A stretch of 59,011 nucleotides of DNA, from NCBI GenBank assembly GCA_904502285.1, contig CAJGEC010000011.1, forward strand, positions 1-59,011, in the 5' to 3' direction. Both the position numbers and the translations under genes were made by a program. This document shows, piece by piece, positions 1 through 8,131 of the stretch. Source of the DNA: an uncultured Alistipes sp. GTDB lineage: Bacteria > Bacteroidota > Bacteroidia > Bacteroidales > Rikenellaceae. How positions within the stretch are numbered: position 1 is the first letter of the stretch; every line of letters starts with the position of its first letter. The notes under the pieces are model-generated. The model worked only from the letters and a program-made list of their open reading frames with translations. It was not told the DNA's origin and searched no databases.

Positions 1-125
1 CCCTCATTGGGTGAAAGAAGAGATAGAGTATCAGGAGTCTGCTGTATGGATAGGCCTCTACCCCATAACTCCGTCGGGATTATGAGGGTAAGTGCAAATA
101 GGGTTATAGTAAAAAGTCTAATCAT
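1..125 (-). CDS. Exported protein, N-terminal fragment (cut by window edge)
   Basis: An open frame of 41 codons starts at ATG 125 and runs off the window edge without a stop. The first residues (MIRLFTITLFALTLIIP) are a basic start followed by a hydrophobic stretch, which reads as a signal peptide, so the product is probably exported. A -7 box lies 7 bases upstream of the ATG. The family cannot be told from what is visible. Confidence 0.55.
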   Translation of the reverse strand, partial: MIRLFTITLFALTLIIPTELWGRGLSIQQTPDTLSLLSPNE

Positions 126-132
126 TCTGCTA

Positions 133-140
133 CAAATATA
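133..140 (-). promoter_or_regulatory. -7 promoter box (TATATTTG) of the truncated exported gene
   Basis: Reads TATATTTG on the minus strand, matching the Bacteroidetes TAnnTTTG element. Only 7 bases separate it from the ATG, so the mRNA would have almost no 5' leader. Confidence 0.5.
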
Positions 141-182
141 GCAAAAAGATTAGACTTATATCATTTTCGGGTCAATTTTTAC

Positions 183-1658
183 CTAATACGCCTTAATTAG
201 TTCGCCGTACTCCTCCCTCATATCTAACTCATAAATCGGAATAAACGCCTCAGGAACTTCTATTTTCGCAAGCATCGAACATTCGTAAAAGACCCCATCA
301 CCAACTCTTGTCATTTGCTCGAAGCGTACCCTACTAAGCGAAGAGCAATGAGCAAAGGCACAATCATCTATATACTCTACCGAGGCTGGGATAACCAACT
401 CTCTAAGTGATACACAATCACCAAAAGCCTCTTCTCCTATGGTCTTAAGTGAGCTACCAAGATCAACATCGACCAGACGTGAACACTTTGCAAAGGCCAT
501 TTTCTGCACTACCTCTACCGAATCGGGCAAGGTGATACTCTGCAACGTATCGCACTCCACAAAGGCGCAACTATAGATCTCTTTAAGGGTGCTTGGGAAG
601 AGTATCTTCGCTGGAATGTCCACTCCCGAAAAGGCATAATATGAGATCGACTCAACACCCTCAGGAATAATGGTGGTGCTACAGCCCACAATCAGACTAT
701 TAGTTCTACTATTGATGATAGCATTACACCCTCCGCGTGAATCGAAACTCTTATTACTCTCATCCACAATGAGTCTTGTAAGCGACGTATAGGCTACAAT
801 TCCTATATCGATACTCTCAACTAACGACGGAATCACCAACTCCTTAAGATTGCTACAATAGCTAAAGGCGTATGCACCGATGGCATAGACCGACTTTGGG
901 ATAATGATATCGGTAAGCGCGGTGCAGCAAGCGAAGGCATGCTCGGCAATACTCTTCACACTCTCAGGGATAACCGTCACACCACATCCAGCAACGAGTG
1001 TATCGGAGAGTGTATTGATGATAGCATTGCACCCACCACGCGAATCAAAGGTTTTATTCTTGGGGTGGACAACAATCTCTGTGAGGCTATCGCAGTAGGA
1101 GAAGAGATCGCGGCCAATAAATCGAACTGACTTACCTATAATGACTCTCTGTAGGCTACTATTCTTATGAAAAACACCACTTCCGACATTGGTCACAGAA
1201 TCGGGAATGACCATATCTACAAGCGAGCTACACATCTCAAAGGCGTAGTCATCGATAGCAACCACACCCTTACCCCAAATCACGAACTCCAACGATTTGC
1301 ACCTTGAGAAGGCTCCGTGGCCTACCTCCTGCACCGAGTCGGGGATGATAATCTCCTTAAGGCTCTCGCAGTACAAGAATGAGTAGTTGCCAATAATATT
1401 AAGCGAACGGCCAAAGGTTACACTTTCAAGGCTCTTACACTCCGAGAAGGCAAAGGTTCCAATCTCTGTGACCGAGTTACCGATAACTACACGTCGCAGA
1501 TTCGTACACGCTGCAAAGGCGTTCGAACCAATAGTTCGCACCGTGTCAGGAATAACGACCTGCTCCAACTCCTCGCTCAACAAAAACGCATCATCGGGGA
1601 TATGCTCCACGTTATCAGGAATAATTGCAATACCATCTATAACTTCAAATTTTGCCAT
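183..1658 (-). CDS. BspA-like leucine-rich repeat protein (LRR_5)
   Basis: A 491-residue protein built almost entirely of about 23-residue BspA-type (Treponema pallidum-like) leucine-rich repeats of the form 'IPDSV..IG..AF..C.SL'. Two copies of the accessory motif DSRGGCNAII lie near residues 205-214 and 306-315, exactly 101 residues apart, and the DNA shows the same duplication (711-755 and 1014-1058). Such proteins in Bacteroidetes are usually surface-exposed and bind host or bacterial partners. This one has no signal peptide at its N-terminus (MAKFEVIDGIAIIP), so it may stay in the cytoplasm or leave by another route. It stands alone, 92 bases from the convergently unrelated ybaK on the same strand. 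Family is certain, function is not. Confidence 0.88.
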   Translation of the reverse strand: MAKFEVIDGIAIIPDNVEHIPDDAFLLSEELEQVVIPDTVRTIGSNAFAACTNLRRVVIGNSVTEIGTFAFSECKSLESVTFGRSLNIIGNYSFLYCESLKEIIIPDSVQEVGHGAFSRCKSLEFVIWGKGVVAIDDYAFEMCSSLVDMVIPDSVTNVGSGVFHKNSSLQRVIIGKSVRFIGRDLFSYCDSLTEIVVHPKNKTFDSRGGCNAIINTLSDTLVAGCGVTVIPESVKSIAEHAFACCTALTDIIIPKSVYAIGAYAFSYCSNLKELVIPSLVESIDIGIVAYTSLTRLIVDESNKSFDSRGGCNAIINSRTNSLIVGCSTTIIPEGVESISYYAFSGVDIPAKILFPSTLKEIYSCAFVECDTLQSITLPDSVEVVQKMAFAKCSRLVDVDLGSSLKTIGEEAFGDCVSLRELVIPASVEYIDDCAFAHCSSLSRVRFEQMTRVGDGVFYECSMLAKIEVPEAFIPIYELDMREEYGELIKAY

Positions 1659-1750
1659 TGGATAAAGGGTTTAGTGAGACATCAAAAAAATCGCACTTCA
1701 TAAGATGAATCAGCATAGGTAAATCTATCACGACACTCTAAAAATAGTCG

Positions 1751-2236
1751 CTACTCCATAACTATATCTGCTACCGTAGCACCCACAAACGAGATTATGT
1801 CGTTGGGGGCGATGGCGATCTGCAGGCCTCGAACGCCAGCACTCACGTAGATTTTATCGTGTTCCAAGACCGAACTATGGAATATCGTTGGAAAGGGCTT
1901 CTTCAACCCTATGGGCGAACAACCGCCACGTATATAACCAGTCGTTGGCAACAACTCCTTCATCGGGATAAGGTCAGCCTTCTTATTGCCCGAAACACGC
2001 GCCGCAGCCTTTAAATCAACCTCCTTATCGCCAGGAATGACACACACGAAGTGGCCATTGCGGTCGCCACGTAGGATGAGTGTCTTGAATACCGTTGCTA
2101 TATCTTCACCCAACTCCTCAGCCACGTGTGTAGCAGCGAGGTTATCCTCATCCACGGTATAGGGGATTAGTTCGTAGGCAATCTTTGCCCTATCTAAAAG
2201 ACGTGCCGCGTTGGTCTTTTCTATCTTCTTTGCCAT
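1751..2236 (-). CDS. ybaK: Cys-tRNA(Pro)/Cys-tRNA(Cys) deacylase, YbaK/EbsC family
   Basis: The 161-residue protein matches the YbaK/EbsC family over its whole usual length. The family hydrolyses mischarged Cys-tRNA(Pro) in the cytoplasm, acting in trans as a proofreader for prolyl-tRNA synthetase. The conserved lysine is at about residue 51 (VFKTL), and the glycine-rich RGGCSPIG motif is near residue 103. A -7 box TATCTTTA (2258-2265, minus strand) lies about 20 bases upstream of the ATG. It diverges from the SDR gene. The exact misacylated substrate is inferred from the family. Confidence 0.9.
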   Translation of the reverse strand: MAKKIEKTNAARLLDRAKIAYELIPYTVDEDNLAATHVAEELGEDIATVFKTLILRGDRNGHFVCVIPGDKEVDLKAAARVSGNKKADLIPMKELLPTTGYIRGGCSPIGLKKPFPTIFHSSVLEHDKIYVSAGVRGLQIAIAPNDIISFVGATVADIVME

Positions 2237-2277
2237 AGTTGCGTTAGATTATTGGTGTAAAGATAGAAATTTTTTCG

Positions 2278-2285
2278 TACTTTTG
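2278..2285 (+). promoter_or_regulatory. Distal -7 box (TACTTTTG) of the SDR gene
   Basis: Matches TAnnTTTG. It would give a leader of about 55-60 bases before ATG 2348 and is the first of two tandem boxes. Confidence 0.5.
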
Positions 2286-2334
2286 CTCCACTAACTCTTC
2301 GACCGACCAAAAAAAATCTGAGGTTGGCGAGTTT

Positions 2335-2342
2335 TACTTTTG
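2335..2342 (+). promoter_or_regulatory. Proximal -7 box (TACTTTTG) of the SDR gene
   Basis: Second TAnnTTTG element, identical to the distal one. Its last base is only 5 bases before ATG 2348, so transcription from it would be leaderless or nearly so. Its position rules against an upstream TTG at 2324 as the start codon for transcripts made here. Confidence 0.5.
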
Positions 2343-2347
2343 ACACT

Positions 2348-3139
2348 ATGAACTACGCATTAATCACTGGTGCCTCTTCGGGTATGGGACGTTGCTATGC
2401 CAACGAGATGGCATCACGAGGATATAACATCATTGCTGTAAGCAATCAAGCCGAACAACTCGACACTTTGGCTAAGGAGCTATCCCAGACCTACAAGGTT
2501 GAGGTGAACACCATCTGTATCGATTTGGCAGACACAACAAGTGCGAAGGAGATTTACGACATCACCTTAGAGAATGGATGGATTGTCGATGTGCTTATCT
2601 GCAACGCAGGAATACTGCTCTTCTCTACACTATTGAGAACCGAGCCAGAGAAGTTAATTACAATAAACAACCTACACTGCACAACGAACACGCTCCTCTG
2701 CCGCTACTTCGGCCAAGAGATGAAGGAGCGTGGCAAGGGACATATCCTCATTATGTCCTCTTCGACAGCGTGGTTGCCCTACCCCACAATCTCGCACTAT
2801 AGCGCAACAAAATCCTACCTCAAGAGTTTCGCTTCGGCACTCTGGTATGAACTCCATCGTGCGGGTGTGAGTGTCACCGCAGTATTCCCTGGAGCGGTAG
2901 ATACGCCATTCTATAAACTCGATGCTAAAACACGTCGCCTATTCCTTCGTCTTGGCGTGATGCTCAGTGCCGAGGATGTGGCACGCCGTGGCATAAAGGC
3001 TATGTTTAGGGGCCGCAGACGCCTAACCCCAGGACTATTCACAAAGATTGTCGTTGGCATCTGCGCCATACTTCCAGCGCGACTACTCGACCTTCTTATA
3101 CAGATTCCACCAATCAAGCGACTGCTAAACAGGGTTTAA
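2348..3139 (+). CDS. Short-chain dehydrogenase/reductase (SDR family)
   Basis: A 263-residue classical SDR. The Rossmann glycine motif TGASSGMG is at residues 7-14, the NAG motif near 86-88, the catalytic serine at about 138-139 and the YxxxK pair at Tyr151/Lys155. It therefore probably oxidises or reduces a hydroxyl or carbonyl group with NAD(P). A hydrophobic, basic C-terminus (RLLDLLIQIPPIKRL) resembles membrane-associated lipid-acting SDRs, but the substrate is unknown. ATG 2348 is preferred over an in-frame TTG at 2324 because a promoter box lies between them. The 3' end overlaps the convergent HAD gene by 4 bases. Confidence 0.85.
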   Translation: MNYALITGASSGMGRCYANEMASRGYNIIAVSNQAEQLDTLAKELSQTYKVEVNTICIDLADTTSAKEIYDITLENGWIVDVLICNAGILLFSTLLRTEPEKLITINNLHCTTNTLLCRYFGQEMKERGKGHILIMSSSTAWLPYPTISHYSATKSYLKSFASALWYELHRAGVSVTAVFPGAVDTPFYKLDAKTRRLFLRLGVMLSAEDVARRGIKAMFRGRRRLTPGLFTKIVVGICAILPARLLDLLIQIPPIKRLLNRV

Positions 3140-3798
3140 CCCTCGACAATAGAGCGCAGAGTAGCAATATCTATATCTCGGAAATCGTCTATAATATAGT
3201 CGGCATCGCTCTTTTCGAGAAACTCTCGCGAGAAGGTCGTTGCCAAGGCAACCACCTTGATGCCAGCACGTTTTGCCGACTCGATACCCGCTTCAGCATC
3301 CTCAAACACCACACACTCTTCGGGGCGCAGACCGAGTTTTGAGGCTGCGGTGAGGTATATCTCTGGATCGGGTTTGCATCGGGTGACCTCATCACCAGCA
3401 ACAATAGCCGAAAAGTATCGGGCGATATCGCAGCGCTCAAGCACGAAATCTACATTTACCCTATAGCCCGACGAGCCCACGGCTGACTTCAAACCATTGC
3501 GCTCGGCCTCGGCCAAGAACTCCTTAAGACCAGGCTGAGGGGTGATAATCGGAGCATATATCTCGCGATAGATAGCCTCCTTCTGGTAGCCAAGCTCCCT
3601 GATACCTACACGCTCGACAACATCCTTGGGCATAAGTTCTCCCATAATATCATCATTACCCTTACCAAAGACACGGCTAAGGTCGTCGAAACTACGCTCA
3701 ACACCATAGCGACGGAAAAATTCGGCAAAAGCCTGACGGTGAATATCGAGATTATTCACAAGCACACCATCCATATCAAAGAGTAGACCCTTCAGCAT
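3136..3798 (-). CDS. HAD-IA family phosphatase (beta-phosphoglucomutase-like)
   Basis: A 220-residue HAD hydrolase. Motif I is DMDGVLV (nucleophile Asp8, acid/base Asp10), followed by a helical C1 cap (about 15-85), motif II SSG, motif III lysine in CKPDPEIY, and motif IV FEDAEAGIESA. This pattern is typical of beta-phosphoglucomutase or sugar-phosphate phosphatases, and the exact substrate cannot be read from sequence. A -7 box TAACTTTG lies at 3868-3875 on the minus strand. The gene is monocistronic and convergent with the SDR gene, their stop codons overlapping in a shared TTAA. Confidence 0.87.
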   Translation of the reverse strand: MLKGLLFDMDGVLVNNLDIHRQAFAEFFRRYGVERSFDDLSRVFGKGNDDIMGELMPKDVVERVGIRELGYQKEAIYREIYAPIITPQPGLKEFLAEAERNGLKSAVGSSGYRVNVDFVLERCDIARYFSAIVAGDEVTRCKPDPEIYLTAASKLGLRPEECVVFEDAEAGIESAKRAGIKVVALATTFSREFLEKSDADYIIDDFRDIDIATLRSIVEG

Positions 3799-3867
3799 AA
3801 TATCACGTTTTATCGTTATTCAATTCAATCCACCTACCCCGCCCTTGTGGGATAGAATAGGCAAGCA

Positions 3868-3875
3868 CAAAGTTA
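3868..3875 (-). promoter_or_regulatory. -7 box (TAACTTTG) of the HAD phosphatase gene
   Basis: Minus-strand TAnnTTTG element about 70 bases upstream of ATG 3798, giving a moderately long leader. Confidence 0.5.
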
Positions 3876-3912
3876 CAATTTTTATTATAACTTTTTGCAC
3901 TCTCGATTATAT

Positions 3913-3920
3913 TACTTTTG
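3913..3920 (+). promoter_or_regulatory. Distal -7 box (TACTTTTG) of the lytS-like gene
   Basis: TAnnTTTG element giving a leader of about 40 bases. It is paired with a second box at 3950-3957. Confidence 0.45.
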
Positions 3921-3949
3921 GCAAGGTTGTATTATTAAATAAAATATCG

Positions 3950-3957
3950 TATTTTTG
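3950..3957 (+). promoter_or_regulatory. Proximal -7 box (TATTTTTG) of the lytS-like gene
   Basis: The box ends 6 bases before ATG 3964, so a transcript from it would be leaderless or nearly so. An in-frame TTG inside the box (3955) is therefore not a credible start codon. Confidence 0.55.
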
Positions 3958-3963
3958 CCTATT

Positions 3964-5016
3964 ATGAAACTCGTAAAACGATTTGAATTGGGTGAAAATA
4001 TGCTCTACTCGCTTGTGTGGGTAGCCATATTCCTTATCCCATTTATGAACGCGCAACTGATGTCGGAGCATCAGGTGGACTTCAACAAGGTGGTAATCTC
4101 GTGGGGAAAGGTTGCCCCCTACTTCATTATCTTTATCGTAAACAACATCTTGTTAGCCCCACGTCTCCTGCTCAAGAACAGATATTGGCTCTATAGCATC
4201 CTACTTTTAGCAGTCCTATTCCTGATCTTCGGTTCTATCGAGATTCTCGATATACGATACTGGCAGACAAACGATGTACTGCGAGACAAGGCCTCATTCA
4301 CCGACCTTGAGTGGTATTGGAATGTCTTACTCGGCGTATTTATGGCGGGAGCAAACTCTATGATCAAACTCTACTACCGTTCACTCGACACCGACCGCCG
4401 TATGCGAGAACTTGAGAAGCAGAACATAGAGTCGCAGATGGAGTATCTGAAATACCAGATCAACCCTCACTTCTTGATGAACACACTCAACAACATCCAC
4501 GCAATGATAGACTTCGACTGCGAGATGGCCAAGCAGTGTGTGATGGAGTTGTCGCATATGCTACGCCACCTGCTCTACGACTCAAGCGAGAGTTCTACAA
4601 CCCTCGACAAGGAGGTGGAGTTCTTGAACTGCTACATAAAACTTATGCGCATACGTTATATAGATGAGGTCGATATTCAGATATCTACGCCAGACATAAT
4701 GCAGTGCCGTAAGATAAAATTACCGCCGCTACTACTCATCGTATTGGTGGAGAATGCCTTTAAGCACGGCATCAGTTACGACGAGACTTCGTTTATTAGA
4801 ATCAACATATCGTCCGACAAGAACGAACTTTCGTGCGTCGTGGCCAACAGTCGCCATCAGGGTACAGCTCAATCGACAGAGCGTAGCGGCATCGGCTTAA
4901 ACAACATCACTAAGCGCTTGGAACTGCTCTTTGGCGACAATTACTCACTCTCGATAGACGACAACGACAGCAAAGTATATATCGTGGAACTTGTAATACC
5001 TATAACAAACAGATAA
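3964..5016 (+). CDS. LytS/YehU-type sensor histidine kinase
   Basis: A 350-residue inner-membrane kinase. Four hydrophobic segments (about 11-31, 46-66, 75-95 and 118-134) precede a short coiled-coil linker and a His_kinase domain of the LytS type. The phosphorylated histidine is His169 in QINPHFLMN, and the ATP-binding N-box ENAFKHG is near residues 269-275. It should autophosphorylate and pass the phosphate to the response regulator encoded one base downstream. The periplasmic loops are very short, so the signal is probably membrane-borne or intramembrane. There is no HAMP or PAS domain. The ligand is unknown. Confidence 0.92.
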   Translation: MKLVKRFELGENMLYSLVWVAIFLIPFMNAQLMSEHQVDFNKVVISWGKVAPYFIIFIVNNILLAPRLLLKNRYWLYSILLLAVLFLIFGSIEILDIRYWQTNDVLRDKASFTDLEWYWNVLLGVFMAGANSMIKLYYRSLDTDRRMRELEKQNIESQMEYLKYQINPHFLMNTLNNIHAMIDFDCEMAKQCVMELSHMLRHLLYDSSESSTTLDKEVEFLNCYIKLMRIRYIDEVDIQISTPDIMQCRKIKLPPLLLIVLVENAFKHGISYDETSFIRINISSDKNELSCVVANSRHQGTAQSTERSGIGLNNITKRLELLFGDNYSLSIDDNDSKVYIVELVIPITNR

Positions 5017-5017
5017 T

Positions 5018-5755
5018 ATGGTAAGATGTATCGCAATAGACGACGAGCCATTGGCTCTGCGTCAGATTAAGAGTTATATAGATCGTGCCGAGCAACTCGA
5101 ATTAGTCGCCGTATGCCGTAGCGCCAAGGAGGCACAAAAGGTGTTAGAGCAAAACAGCGTAGACCTTATCTTCGTGGATATAAATATGCCCGATATGAAT
5201 GGTCTCGAACTGGTGCGCTCACTAACCTCCACCCACTACATAGTCTTCACTACGGCACACCCCGAATTTGCTATCGAGGGCTTTAAACTCAACGCTATAG
5301 ACTACCTCCTCAAGCCATTCACGTTCGAGGAGTTTATGAAGGCGTCGCAGAAGGCTATATCGCTGGTGGACTTAGTCGAACGATGCCACGCTGCCGAGAG
5401 TGCCATAGCGCAAAACGAAGCCGAATCCTCGGATAAAGAGTATCTATCGGTCAAAGCAGACTACAAAACCCAGTTGGTGAAGATATCAGATATCGTCTAC
5501 TTGGAGAGCGCAGGCGAGTATGTGCGACTACATATCGAGGGTAGTTCGACAATCACCACTCTCTTCCGCCTAAAGAATATGGAGACCTCATTGCCACAGG
5601 ATAACTTCCTCCGCGTCCACCGCTCCTACATCGTAAACTTACGACGCATATCGAGTTATACAAAGGGGCGCATATTCCTCGACAATGGCGAGTATATCCC
5701 ATTAGGCGAAAACTACAAGGAGCGCTTCCTCGAACACCTAAATCAGACCTTATAG
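5018..5755 (+). CDS. LytTR-family response regulator
   Basis: A 245-residue regulator. The receiver domain (about 1-115) holds the acidic pair Asp8/Asp9, the phospho-acceptor Asp54 in FVDINMPD and Lys99 in LLKP. The C-terminal LytTR DNA-binding domain (about 142-243) contains the conserved VHRSYIVN segment. It starts one base after the stop of the partner kinase, so the two are co-translated. It is expected to bind direct-repeat sites upstream of target genes. No such target is evident next to it, since the next gene is convergent across a terminator. Confidence 0.93.
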   Translation: MVRCIAIDDEPLALRQIKSYIDRAEQLELVAVCRSAKEAQKVLEQNSVDLIFVDINMPDMNGLELVRSLTSTHYIVFTTAHPEFAIEGFKLNAIDYLLKPFTFEEFMKASQKAISLVDLVERCHAAESAIAQNEAESSDKEYLSVKADYKTQLVKISDIVYLESAGEYVRLHIEGSSTITTLFRLKNMETSLPQDNFLRVHRSYIVNLRRISSYTKGRIFLDNGEYIPLGENYKERFLEHLNQTL

Positions 5756-5785
5756 GCCGCCAACAGAGAGCCGTCAGCACAAAGA

Positions 5786-5824
5786 AAAAGTCACCTCAGA
5801 GAACTCCGAGGTGACTTTCTTTAT
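5786..5824. terminator. Bidirectional terminator between lytTR and oadB-like genes
   Basis: Inverted repeat AAGTCACCTC / GAGGTGACTT with a 10-base loop. It is flanked by an A-rich tract on the left and a T-rich tract on the right, so it can end both converging units. Confidence 0.85.
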
Positions 5825-5837
5825 TAGTACCAACTCA

Positions 5838-7256
5838 TTAGATTGGCAAGAAAGCAAGCAAAATACCTGCAGCAACTGCCGAGCCGATAACACCTGCTAC
5901 GTTAGGACCCATAGCGTGCATCAACAAGAAGTTACCAGGATTGTACTGCTGACCTACGGTCTGAGATACACGTGCTGCCATAGGTACTGCCGATACACCT
6001 GCAGAACCGATGAGTGGGTTGATCTTCTCCTTAGTGAACAAGTTCATAAACTTAGCGAGGAGGACACCCGAAGCACTACCGAATGAGAATGCTATAATAC
6101 CGAGGGTCAAGATACCCAAAGTCTGCCAGTTGAGGAACGAGTCTGCAGTAGCAGTAGCACCTACAGAGATACCCAAGAAGATGGTAACGATATTCATCAA
6201 CTCGTTCTGAACAGTCTTAGACAAACGCTCAGTAACGCCACACTCCTTCATCAAGTTACCCAACATCAAGCAACCAATGAGTGGTGCTGCCGATGGCAAC
6301 AAGATAGCGATGATGGTGGTGATGACGATAGGGAAGATAATCTTCTCGCGCTGTGACACCGTACGCAACTGCTTCATCTCGATCTTGCGCTCCTTCTCTG
6401 TTGTCAAAAGCTTCATAATAGGAGGCTGGATAACAGGAACAAGTGCCATATAAGAGTAAGCGGCAACTGCGATAGGACCCAACAAGTGTGGAGCAAGCTT
6501 CGATGTAAGGTAGATAGCCGTAGGACCATCAGCACCACCAATGATACCGATAGAACCAGACTCCCAGTAGTTGAAGCCCAAAGCCAACGCACCAAGGAAT
6601 GTTGCGAAGATACCTACCTGTGCAGCAGCACCCAAAAGCAAACTCTTAGGGTTAGCGATGAGTGGACCGAAGTCGGTCATAGCACCTACACCGATGAAGA
6701 TCAAGCAAGGATAGATACCCAACTTAACACCGAGGTAGAGGTAATCCAACAAACCTACACCCGAACCAAGAGCAAAATCTGCCCAATGTACGTGGCCACC
6801 AGCAAACAACTCAGCGTGGAACATACCAGCACCAGGAAGGTTGGTGAGCAACATACCAAATGCGATAGGCATAAGCAACAATGGCTCGAACTTCTTAACG
6901 ATAGCCAAATAGAGGAGTAGGAATGATACCAAGATCATCACTGCATAACGCCAGTCATCAACAAAGCCCTTGAAGCCTGCCTGACCAACGAAGTCAGAAA
7001 CAGCCTTACCTACGCTGAACTCTGCGTCGATAGATGAGTTATCGCGACCCTGAGTACCCATTGCGACCTCAGCGACAGCAACTGCCTCCTCAACCACAGG
7101 GGCCTCAGCCTCCTCTACTACAACCTCTTCGCTTGCCTCGCTTATAGCCATAACAGCATCCTCCACGGCCTCAGCATCCTGAGCCACGACAGGCATTGCT
7201 ACGCTAAGCATAAAGGCTGCGAGAAGCAATGATAAATAATTCTTTACACTCTTCAT
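5838..7256 (-). CDS. Sodium-translocating decarboxylase beta subunit (OadB/MmdB family) with extra signal peptide
   Basis: A 472-residue polytopic membrane protein. The core (from about residue 85) matches the OadB/GcdB/MmdB subunit that carries Na+ across the membrane while carboxybiotin is decarboxylated, with the conserved GGADGPTA and GPNVAG motifs. Unlike the usual form of about 380-430 residues, it begins with a signal peptide (1-26, ending VVAQ) and an Ala/Glu/Val-rich acidic linker (about 27-66). It is the last gene of the operon mce-mmdA-OadG-biotin carrier-oadB, 25 bases after the biotin carrier. Context points to methylmalonyl-CoA rather than oxaloacetate as substrate. Confidence 0.9.
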   Translation of the reverse strand: MKSVKNYLSLLLAAFMLSVAMPVVAQDAEAVEDAVMAISEASEEVVVEEAEAPVVEEAVAVAEVAMGTQGRDNSSIDAEFSVGKAVSDFVGQAGFKGFVDDWRYAVMILVSFLLLYLAIVKKFEPLLLMPIAFGMLLTNLPGAGMFHAELFAGGHVHWADFALGSGVGLLDYLYLGVKLGIYPCLIFIGVGAMTDFGPLIANPKSLLLGAAAQVGIFATFLGALALGFNYWESGSIGIIGGADGPTAIYLTSKLAPHLLGPIAVAAYSYMALVPVIQPPIMKLLTTEKERKIEMKQLRTVSQREKIIFPIVITTIIAILLPSAAPLIGCLMLGNLMKECGVTERLSKTVQNELMNIVTIFLGISVGATATADSFLNWQTLGILTLGIIAFSFGSASGVLLAKFMNLFTKEKINPLIGSAGVSAVPMAARVSQTVGQQYNPGNFLLMHAMGPNVAGVIGSAVAAGILLAFLPI

Positions 7257-7281
7257 CTTATTTACAGTTAAAGAGTTAGTA

Positions 7282-7707
7282 TTAAGCGATATCGATAAGA
7301 GCCTCGCCCTGCTGAACTGCCTTACCCTCAGTAACGTAAATCTTCTTTACGGTACCAGCACCTGGAGCCATAATCTCGTTCTCCATCTTCATAGCCTCCA
7401 AAGTCATAAGAACATCACCAGCCTTAACTGTCTGACCCTCCTGAACCTTGATCTTAGATACGTTACCTGGAAGTGGAGACTTGATAGATCCAGCATTGCC
7501 TGTAACAGGCTTCTCTGGCTCAACGAAGTCGTTAGAAGAGCTTGAAGGCTTAACCTGAGCGATCTTAGGTGATACGATAGCCTCCTCCTTCTCGATCTGA
7601 ACGGTGTAGCTCTTACCATTGATCTCTACACGCGCAACATTGCGCTCGATCTCCTCAACAATGGCCTCATAACCCTTACCGTCGATATTGAATTTAAATT
7701 TCTGCAT
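7282..7707 (-). CDS. mmdC: Biotin carboxyl carrier subunit of the Na+-pumping decarboxylase
   Basis: A 141-residue biotinyl carrier. The C-terminal biotin/lipoyl domain (about 73-141) has the biotinylation motif EAMKMEN with target Lys107. The N-terminal part (1-45) resembles the small beta domain seen in stand-alone carriers, and the two are joined by a Ser/Pro linker (about 46-72). It shuttles CO2 from the carboxyltransferase MmdA to the membrane subunit. It sits between the OadG-like gene (84-base gap) and the beta subunit. The gene symbol follows Veillonella-type MMD and is inferred from the neighbours. Confidence 0.9.
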   Translation of the reverse strand: MQKFKFNIDGKGYEAIVEEIERNVARVEINGKSYTVQIEKEEAIVSPKIAQVKPSSSSNDFVEPEKPVTGNAGSIKSPLPGNVSKIKVQEGQTVKAGDVLMTLEAMKMENEIMAPGAGTVKKIYVTEGKAVQQGEALIDIA

Positions 7708-7790
7708 AACTTAATTTTAATTTTAGAAGCTGCAATCAGCTTATACTATACTTATATAAATATATTAATAAACTTTCAAAACAGCTCCTA

Positions 7791-8108
7791 CTACAGTTGC
7801 TTTGAAATATTACGCACCTGCCAAGCAGAAACATCGTGGTTCTGGCGGAAGGTCAATACATCACTCTCCTCATCGTGGCGATTGAAGAAGAGGTTTACAG
7901 CCATAGCAATGGCTGCAACCTCCTCATCAGTAATATCGTCAGATGATGCAGCTGTTATTGTTTGGACTACTGGCTTGCTCTTCTCAGCAAAGATAACTCC
8001 AAAGAGTTTCAATACAAAGATGAGCAACACAAGCACAGTAAACACCAACAAGATGCTCACAAGTGCCATAGTACCAGCATTTGCCCAATTGGTTGCAAGT
8101 ATCATCAT
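7791..8108 (-). CDS. OadG-like gamma/delta subunit of the Na+-pumping decarboxylase
   Basis: A 105-residue protein with a single N-terminal membrane helix (about 12-36) and a soluble tail containing the IAMAV segment typical of the OadG/MmdD family (sodium pump decarboxylase, gamma subunit). It probably anchors and assembles the soluble carboxyltransferase with the membrane subunit. Two tandem ATG codons at the start leave the first residue uncertain by one. It lies 23 bases downstream of mmdA. Similarity is weak in this family, so gene context carries much of the call. Confidence 0.82.
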   Translation of the reverse strand: MMILATNWANAGTMALVSILLVFTVLVLLIFVLKLFGVIFAEKSKPVVQTITAASSDDITDEEVAAIAMAVNLFFNRHDEESDVLTFRQNHDVSAWQVRNISKQL

Positions 8109-8131
8109 AACTTACTTAGTTTCTCAATTTA

